DNA of 18,935 nucleotides, from positions 1-18,935 of the forward strand of contig JAYEHK010000072.1 in assembly GCA_034659475.1 (NCBI GenBank). The letters are read 5' to 3'. Positions 14,707-18,935 of this stretch are shown here, piece by piece (within the stretch, counting starts at the first letter, position 1; each line of letters opens with the position of its first letter). Made by a program: the position numbers and the translations under genes. This DNA is from JAYEHK01 sp034659475 (GTDB taxonomy: Bacteria; Bacillota; Syntrophomonadia; Syntrophomonadales; Syntrophomonadaceae). Below the pieces are notes generated by a model. It made no database searches. It was not told where the DNA came from and saw only the letters and a list, made by a program, of their open reading frames with translations.

Positions 14707-14988
14707 TTAACCGTTCTTCCACGAAACTCCGAAGCCACCTCTCGGGTACTTCCAGTCAATATTGCCGTAAGGACAGCCGATTCGGCAGGTCCCGCACTCC
14801 AGGCATCCTTCGTAGCCCACGGTTATACGTTTTTCTTCTTCGTCCCAATCATACACATGAGACGGGCAAAAGCGTGTACAGGGTTTATCTTCACACTGGT
14901 TTAAGCAGACCGAGGGGTCTTTGATTTTGATATGATTTAATTTGTCGGTATTAAACCGAACCAGATATAGTTTATCATCTAATTTCAC
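14707..14988 (-). CDS. fixX: FixX-like ferredoxin
   Basis: This is a small ferredoxin-like protein (93 residues) that works with FixC in the ETF:quinone oxidoreductase system. It carries two cysteine groups: Cys28, Cys32, Cys37, Cys41 and Cys62, Cys65, Cys68, Cys72 (GCLECGTCRIGCPYGN), enough for one or two [4Fe-4S] clusters. A TTG at 15003 would extend it, but GGAGG lies 8 bases upstream of GTG 14988, so the GTG is the start. That GTG overlaps the fixC stop in GTGA, a classic coupling overlap. It is the last gene of fixABCX. Confidence 0.92.
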   Translation of the reverse strand: MKLDDKLYLVRFNTDKLNHIKIKDPSVCLNQCEDKPCTRFCPSHVYDWDEEEKRITVGYEGCLECGTCRIGCPYGNIDWKYPRGGFGVSWKNG

Positions 14989-16277
14989 AGCAGTGTCCTC
15001 CAAGCATTCTTAGCGTCTTTCAGCAGACCCCATTTAGATCGATGTGCAAAAACCATCTTCATAATCTCTTTTTGGCGTTGTTTCTTTGGTGTCTCGTCAG
15101 CTGTTAAATACATTTTTGCTGCCTTGGAAAATATCTCAGGATAGGTTTTTAAGAGGTGGGGATTGTTTTCAAACATATCACCCATACGGCGATAATGGTA
15201 CAGGTCATTCAGCACGAAGCAATTCCGTAAACGAGCCTCATATACCGCCATTGCTTTTTGGCTGGTATCACCTTTTTTGATTGATTCGGCAGCGACTTCA
15301 CCGGCTATTTTGCCGGAGGTCATAGCGTGGTTGGCACCCTCCCTGTTCAGTGAATTTACCAACATCGCCGTATCTCCAGCGACCATCACGCCTTGTCGAT
15401 AGAGCCTGGGAACGTGGTTATATCCACCCTCCGGGATTAGATGCGCCAAATATTCCTTGGTTTCTCCGCCTTGAAGCAAGCGTTTCACATAGGGCTTTGA
15501 TTTCAGGTTTTCCATCAGATCATTGGGGGTCCAATGGTGACGAATCATCGGTCCCAGATTGGTGCCTACCCCGAGAGAAATCGACTCCTTGTTCGTATAA
15601 ATAAAGCCTACACCCATCATGCCGGCAGTGGAATCTCCAAACAATTCGATCGTCGCTCCCTGTCCTTCCTCCAGGCAGAAGCGATCTTCGATGGTTTCTT
15701 TGGGTAAGGCGATGATCTCTTTAACCGTAACAGAAATTATTTCCGGGGTTAATGGTTTCGCAAGTCCAGCCTTAACGGCCAGAAAATTGTTGACTCCTTC
15801 TGCCAGAATAACGACCTTTGCCCCTAAATCTCCCTGGGCACGCCCGGTGCGAACGCCGATTACAGCATCTTCTTCGTAAAGCAAATCCTCGACCAGGGTT
15901 TCCGGGACAATCATTACCCCTGCTACTTCTGCTTGTTTAGCCAGCCAACGGTCGAAGGGAACGCGCAGGATCGAATGAGCATTGAAGGGTTCGACTGCCC
16001 AAGCGGGATCCCGGTAACCGGCCATAATCGATTGATCGCCATTCAATACGGCAAGCCGCTGTTCAATAATGGGCCGCTCTAAAGGCGCTTCCTTCCAAAA
16101 CTCTGGTACAACCGCATTCGTAGCATTTGTGTACAGAATTCCTCCCATAACATTCTTAGTACCCGGATAATCTCCACGTTCAATAACGACCGTTTTCATG
16201 CCGCCACGGGCTGCACTAATCGCTGCAGACAGACCGGCAGGCCCGCCGCCAACGACAATCACATCAAAGTTTCTCAC
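14985..16277 (-). CDS. fixC: FixC-like ETF:quinone oxidoreductase flavoprotein
   Basis: This is a FAD flavoprotein of 430 residues, homologous to ETF:quinone oxidoreductase, which takes electrons from the FixAB flavin and passes them to membrane quinone. The FAD fold opens at the N-terminus (FDVIVVGGGPAGLSAAISAA, residues 4-23), followed by TVVIERGDYPGTKNVMGG. A second FAD-contact motif is VMVAGDTAMLVNSLNREGANHAM around residue 310. The start is GTG 16277, with GGAGG 8 bases upstream. It lies 13 bases after fixB. The usual separate Fe-S part of this enzyme is supplied by FixX in the next gene. Confidence 0.93.
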   Translation of the reverse strand: MRNFDVIVVGGGPAGLSAAISAARGGMKTVVIERGDYPGTKNVMGGILYTNATNAVVPEFWKEAPLERPIIEQRLAVLNGDQSIMAGYRDPAWAVEPFNAHSILRVPFDRWLAKQAEVAGVMIVPETLVEDLLYEEDAVIGVRTGRAQGDLGAKVVILAEGVNNFLAVKAGLAKPLTPEIISVTVKEIIALPKETIEDRFCLEEGQGATIELFGDSTAGMMGVGFIYTNKESISLGVGTNLGPMIRHHWTPNDLMENLKSKPYVKRLLQGGETKEYLAHLIPEGGYNHVPRLYRQGVMVAGDTAMLVNSLNREGANHAMTSGKIAGEVAAESIKKGDTSQKAMAVYEARLRNCFVLNDLYHYRRMGDMFENNPHLLKTYPEIFSKAAKMYLTADETPKKQRQKEIMKMVFAHRSKWGLLKDAKNAWRTLL

Positions 16278-16290
16278 GTTCAGCGCCTCC

Positions 16291-17622
16291 TTAATTTATT
16301 ACGCCGTTTTGAAGGCGCTTTTTAAATGCTGCAGTTAGCTCCGGCACGATTTGAAAAAGGTCTCCCACAATTCCAAAATTAGCAACGCTTAAAATCGGCG
16401 CTTCAGGGTCATTGTTAACAGCGATAATGAAGTCAGATGTTTCCATCCCCACTAAATGCTGAATGGCACCGGAAATGCCCAAGGCGATGTACACTTTAGG
16501 GCGGACCGTTACCCCGGATTGCCCCACCTGCTGATCATGGGTTATCCATCCAGCCTCCACGGCACCCCGGGTTCCAGCCAGGGTTGCTCCCAGGATATCT
16601 GCCAGTTCCTGTGCAATAACCATGTTTCGTTGGGCGCTCATACCCAGGCCAACAGCAACGATGATTTCCGCTTTGTCTAAGAATGCATTTTTGGCATCGG
16701 ACGGGATGAACTCTATGACCTTGGTGCGAAAATCGCTCTCGGTAAAATCAAATTTCTCACGAATGACTTCTCCTTTACGCTCTTCGACCTCTTCCGGCAT
16801 TTTCATCACCCTTGGTCGAACGGTAGCCATTTGCGGACGACTGGTCCGGCAAAGAATGGTAGCCATGATGTTTCCGCCAAAAGCCGGTCTGGTTTGCTGC
16901 AGAATCTTTGCTTCAGGGTCAATGCCCAGTACCGTACAGTCAGCAGTTAAGCCGGTTTGTAATGTTGTAGCCACGGCCGGAAAGACATCTCTGCCCATAG
17001 AGGTGGCGCCCATCAAAACAATCTCCGGCCGGTATTTCATTACCAGACTGGTGATGGCTTCCTTATAGGGTTCTGTTCGATAGTTTTGCAGTACTGGATG
17101 ATCGATGACATAGACCTTCTCGGCGCCATGCGCAAACGCAAGCGGGATCACATCCTCGACCTGATAACCAGTGACCACCGCACAGAGACCGCACCCAATT
17201 GCATCAGCAAGTTTGCGTCCTTCTCCCAGCAATTCCCAGGATACCGGAGCGACCAAGCCGTAACTATATTCAACAATAATCCAAACGCCGCTCCAGGTAT
17301 CCTCGCCAGCTTTGGATGTGACTTGTGATGGAGTCTTCTTTTGCTGGCCGCCATTTGCGTAGTCTTTTATACTTTCCGGCAGAGGTTCATTCAGTTTGAA
17401 GGCAGCACCCGCTTCGGCAGAAGGTTCTTCTTTTGAGCCAACAGGGATATTCGGTAAAGAAAGGGCATCAACCGGGCAAACAACCACGCATTTGCCATGG
17501 TTTTCGCATTTTTCCGGATCAACCACTGCCAAATCGTCAATCAAATCCATAGCTTCCACCGGACATTCAGCCACACATGCTCCACAGCCAATACATTTGG
17601 CATTGTCAACAATAACAGTCAT
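16291..17622 (-). CDS. fixB: ETF alpha subunit (FixB) with N-terminal ferredoxin domain
   Basis: This is the alpha subunit of an electron-transfer flavoprotein, 443 residues, longer than classic EtfA (about 320) because of an N-terminal ferredoxin domain and linker. Residues 1-55 hold CIGCGACVAECP (Cys10, 13, 16, 20) and CENHGKCVVVCP (Cys39, 45, 49), in which the second Cys is replaced by His42. The ETF domain follows (SGVWIIVEYSYG from about 112), then the C-terminal FAD-binding segment (GQSGVTVRPKVYIALGISGA, then NNDPEAPILSVANFGIVGD). Ferredoxin-fused EtfA occurs in anaerobes, notably caffeyl-CoA and lactate systems. Its start ATG overlaps the fixA stop in TAATG. FAD is the bifurcation candidate. 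Confidence 0.93.
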   Translation of the reverse strand: MTVIVDNAKCIGCGACVAECPVEAMDLIDDLAVVDPEKCENHGKCVVVCPVDALSLPNIPVGSKEEPSAEAGAAFKLNEPLPESIKDYANGGQQKKTPSQVTSKAGEDTWSGVWIIVEYSYGLVAPVSWELLGEGRKLADAIGCGLCAVVTGYQVEDVIPLAFAHGAEKVYVIDHPVLQNYRTEPYKEAITSLVMKYRPEIVLMGATSMGRDVFPAVATTLQTGLTADCTVLGIDPEAKILQQTRPAFGGNIMATILCRTSRPQMATVRPRVMKMPEEVEERKGEVIREKFDFTESDFRTKVIEFIPSDAKNAFLDKAEIIVAVGLGMSAQRNMVIAQELADILGATLAGTRGAVEAGWITHDQQVGQSGVTVRPKVYIALGISGAIQHLVGMETSDFIIAVNNDPEAPILSVANFGIVGDLFQIVPELTAAFKKRLQNGVIN

Positions 17623-18455
17623 TAACGCTTCCCTCCTTTAGCCAGAGGATTTACCATAATAATATTTTGCTGGAGTATTTTTTGTACGACGACTGCAGCC
17701 GTTCCCACTGGATCTTTCGTTCCGTCTATGATTTCCCCGCCGCTGCGACCCAGGGGTGCGAAAATCTTGGAGACGCTGGTCGGTGAACCCTTCAGCCCCA
17801 TCTGGGTCTTATCAAAGTCCAGTGTCTTGGAATCCCAGACTTCGGGCACATATTCCGCTGCTTTCATGAGATCGGGCAGAGAGGCATAACGCAAATCATT
17901 TAGTTCTTTCTCGACTGTGAACAGTGCAGGAAGCTGGGATTCTACCACCTGCCTTCCGCCCTCCGTTTTCCGTTCCACGGTTATGCTCGAATCAGTCATC
18001 TCTCTAACCTTAATTACATAGGTTAATTGAGGAAAACCGAGGCGTTGAGCAATACCGGGACCTGTTTGTGCAGTATCCCCATCAATTGCTTCTTTTCCAG
18101 CAAAGACGAGATCAATAGGTTCGGTCTCATCTATCTTTTTAAGTGCAGTGGAGAGAATATAAGCCGTTGCTAAGGAATCAGATCCCCCAAAAGCACGATC
18201 GCTAAGGAGAATGGCCCGATCAGCTCCGAAAGACATGGCTTTCTTCAGCGCCTCCACCGCTTGCATAGGACCCATACTGACGATGGTTACTTTACCGCCA
18301 ACCTTTTCTTTCAGAGAAATTGCTTCTTCCAGGCCATGGATATCGTATGGATTAATGATGGATGGAACACCCTGCCGCATTAGGGTATTCGTTTCAGGAT
18401 CGATTCGCACCTCGGATGTATCAGGAACTTGTTTTAAGCAAACCACAAAGTGCAC
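17622..18455 (-). CDS. fixA: ETF beta subunit (FixA)
   Basis: This is the beta subunit of the electron-transfer flavoprotein. It starts MHFVVCLKQVPDTSEVRIDP, the standard EtfB/FixA N-terminus, and contains GPMQAVEALKKAMSFGADRA near 65-84, AGKEAIDGDTAQTGPGIAQR near 120, and the ETF beta signature LPALFTVEKELNDLRYASL near 190-208. In bifurcating EtfB this subunit binds the FAD that accepts a hydride from NADH. A GTG at 18464 gives three extra residues, but GGGAGG sits 8 bases from GTG 18455, which also matches the family start, so 277 residues. It is the first gene of fixABCX, with fixB overlapping its stop by one base. Confidence 0.94.
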   Translation of the reverse strand: MHFVVCLKQVPDTSEVRIDPETNTLMRQGVPSIINPYDIHGLEEAISLKEKVGGKVTIVSMGPMQAVEALKKAMSFGADRAILLSDRAFGGSDSLATAYILSTALKKIDETEPIDLVFAGKEAIDGDTAQTGPGIAQRLGFPQLTYVIKVREMTDSSITVERKTEGGRQVVESQLPALFTVEKELNDLRYASLPDLMKAAEYVPEVWDSKTLDFDKTQMGLKGSPTSVSKIFAPLGRSGGEIIDGTKDPVGTAAVVVQKILQQNIIMVNPLAKGGKR

Positions 18456-18490
18456 AAAAAACACCTCCCGGGTTGATAATGATTTTTAAT

Positions 18491-18520
18491 ATTTAATGCT
18501 TTTCTTCTTAATATAATCAA
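18491..18520 (-). promoter_or_regulatory. Candidate promoter of fixABCX
   Basis: On the minus strand TTGATT (18520-18515) and TTAAAT (18496-18491) are 18 bases apart, giving a leader of about 30 bases before fixA. Both boxes are weak, and the region is AT-rich, so this is only the best fit. Confidence 0.3.
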
Positions 18521-18722
18521 GGGATACTTGCTCATTATTTCATTTCCTTTCTATTTACCAGCCACTTAGTAAATATGCGATGTATATCTGTATCGTTTTC
18601 CATGCTTTATTGACTGGTGTTCGGATATTATAGTGTTTCCCAGAAGCGCTCTGAAAAATGCTGGTCAGACATTCATCCCAGGAGTTTCCTTTCTGCATCC
18701 TGGTTTAATTAGAAAATAGGAA

Positions 18723-18742
18723 CCGAAAACGCAGATTTTCGG
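18723..18742 (+). repeat. Hairpin at the group II intron insertion point
   Basis: CCGAAAA (18723-18729) pairs with TTTTCGG (18736-18742), loop of 6. The last base is also the inferred first intron base. Some bacterial group II introns target stem-loops, so this could be part of the target. Confidence 0.5.
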
Positions 18743-18935
18743 AGCGGCCGAGCAAGGTCGTGATATAAAGCGGGTGGGAAGCCCGCCGAGAAAGGTTTAG
18801 CCAACCACTCGTAGCTAGCCTTGGAATGCGTCTGGTAACAGGTGTATTTAAGCGTAGGCAAGCGAGGTAGCGGGCCGAAAGCCGAAAGGTTGAAGGGATT
18901 GAGCCTCGAAATAGCGTAAATGGGAAGGCCGACGC
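18742..18935 (+). mobile_element. Group II intron 5' end (domain I), cut by window edge
   Basis: From about 18742 (GAGCGGCCGAGCAAGGTC) the sequence resembles the 5' part of bacterial group II introns. Features seen: a GCGGGTGGGAAGCCCGC hairpin (18770-18786), AAAGGTTTAGCCA (18792-18804), ATTTAAGCGTAGG, GAGGTAGCGGGCCGAAAGCC (18864-18883), and GGGATTGAGCC. The intron runs right, so its reverse transcriptase and domains V/VI, if present, are outside the window. The start is GAGCG rather than the usual GTGCG. It is not the missing 5' half of the fragment at 10801-10937, because the order is wrong for one copy. Confidence 0.72.

Noticed and set aside
16622..17068. A 148-residue plus-strand open frame
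   Set aside because: It is a shadow of fixB in the opposite strand, with no start signal.
1..18935. CRISPR arrays, tRNA or rRNA genes, phage genes, toxin-antitoxin or defence systems
   Set aside because: I looked for regularly spaced repeats, tRNA cloverleaf ends, and known motifs and found none.

Overview
The window (18,935 bp) looks like chromosomal DNA of an anaerobic member of the Clostridia (Firmicutes). The evidence is strong AGGAGG-type ribosome-binding sites, frequent GTG and TTG starts, moderate GC, an NfnAB-type transhydrogenase, an ETF-alpha with a fused ferredoxin domain, and iron-dependent alcohol dehydrogenase. A syntrophic or fermentative Peptococcaceae/Syntrophomonadaceae-like host would fit, but the genus cannot be fixed from the sequence alone.

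Layout. 1-402: decayed mobile DNA, an IS66 transposase tail (- strand, leaving the window on the left) abutting the last part of a group II intron reverse transcriptase (+). 423-1190: a stand-alone purC (-) with its own promoter and terminator. 1574-3685: a methyl-accepting chemotaxis protein with an extracellular dCache sensor. 3987-7453: a TetR-family regulator followed by an aldehyde dehydrogenase / iron alcohol dehydrogenase pair ending in a clear terminator. 7626-10770: nfnA-nfnB followed by an NAD kinase gene. 10771-11329: no gene, but a group II intron 3' end and a hairpin repeat. 11330-12124 (-): a flavodoxin-like protein and an unrecognised 56-residue protein downstream of it. 12395-13220 (-): fragments of a DUF3160 gene and of a DDE transposase. 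13228-14640: a second, HAMP-less chemotaxis receptor. 14707-18455 (-): fixA-fixB-fixC-fixX, an ETF plus ETF:quinone oxidoreductase operon with overlapping, translationally coupled genes. 18742-18935: the 5' end of a group II intron running off the window.

How the genes work together (inference). Most intact genes move electrons. Aldehyde and alcohol dehydrogenases exchange NAD(P)H with alcohols and aldehydes; NfnAB couples NADH, NADPH and ferredoxin; the neighbouring NAD kinase makes the NADP+ that NfnAB needs; FixABCX couples NADH, ferredoxin and quinone; a flavodoxin-like protein may add another carrier. The two receptors could steer cells by external chemistry (dCache) and by a membrane-embedded signal.

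Scattered between the genes is a family of hairpin repeats built on a GGGGACG core (five places, one of them partial and one inside the end of nadK). This family and the three separate group II intron traces are the least explained parts of the window. No CRISPR array, tRNA, rRNA or complete transposable element was seen. Several starts were moved downstream of the longest possible one to fit the ribosome-binding site (purC, nfnB, fixX, fixA).
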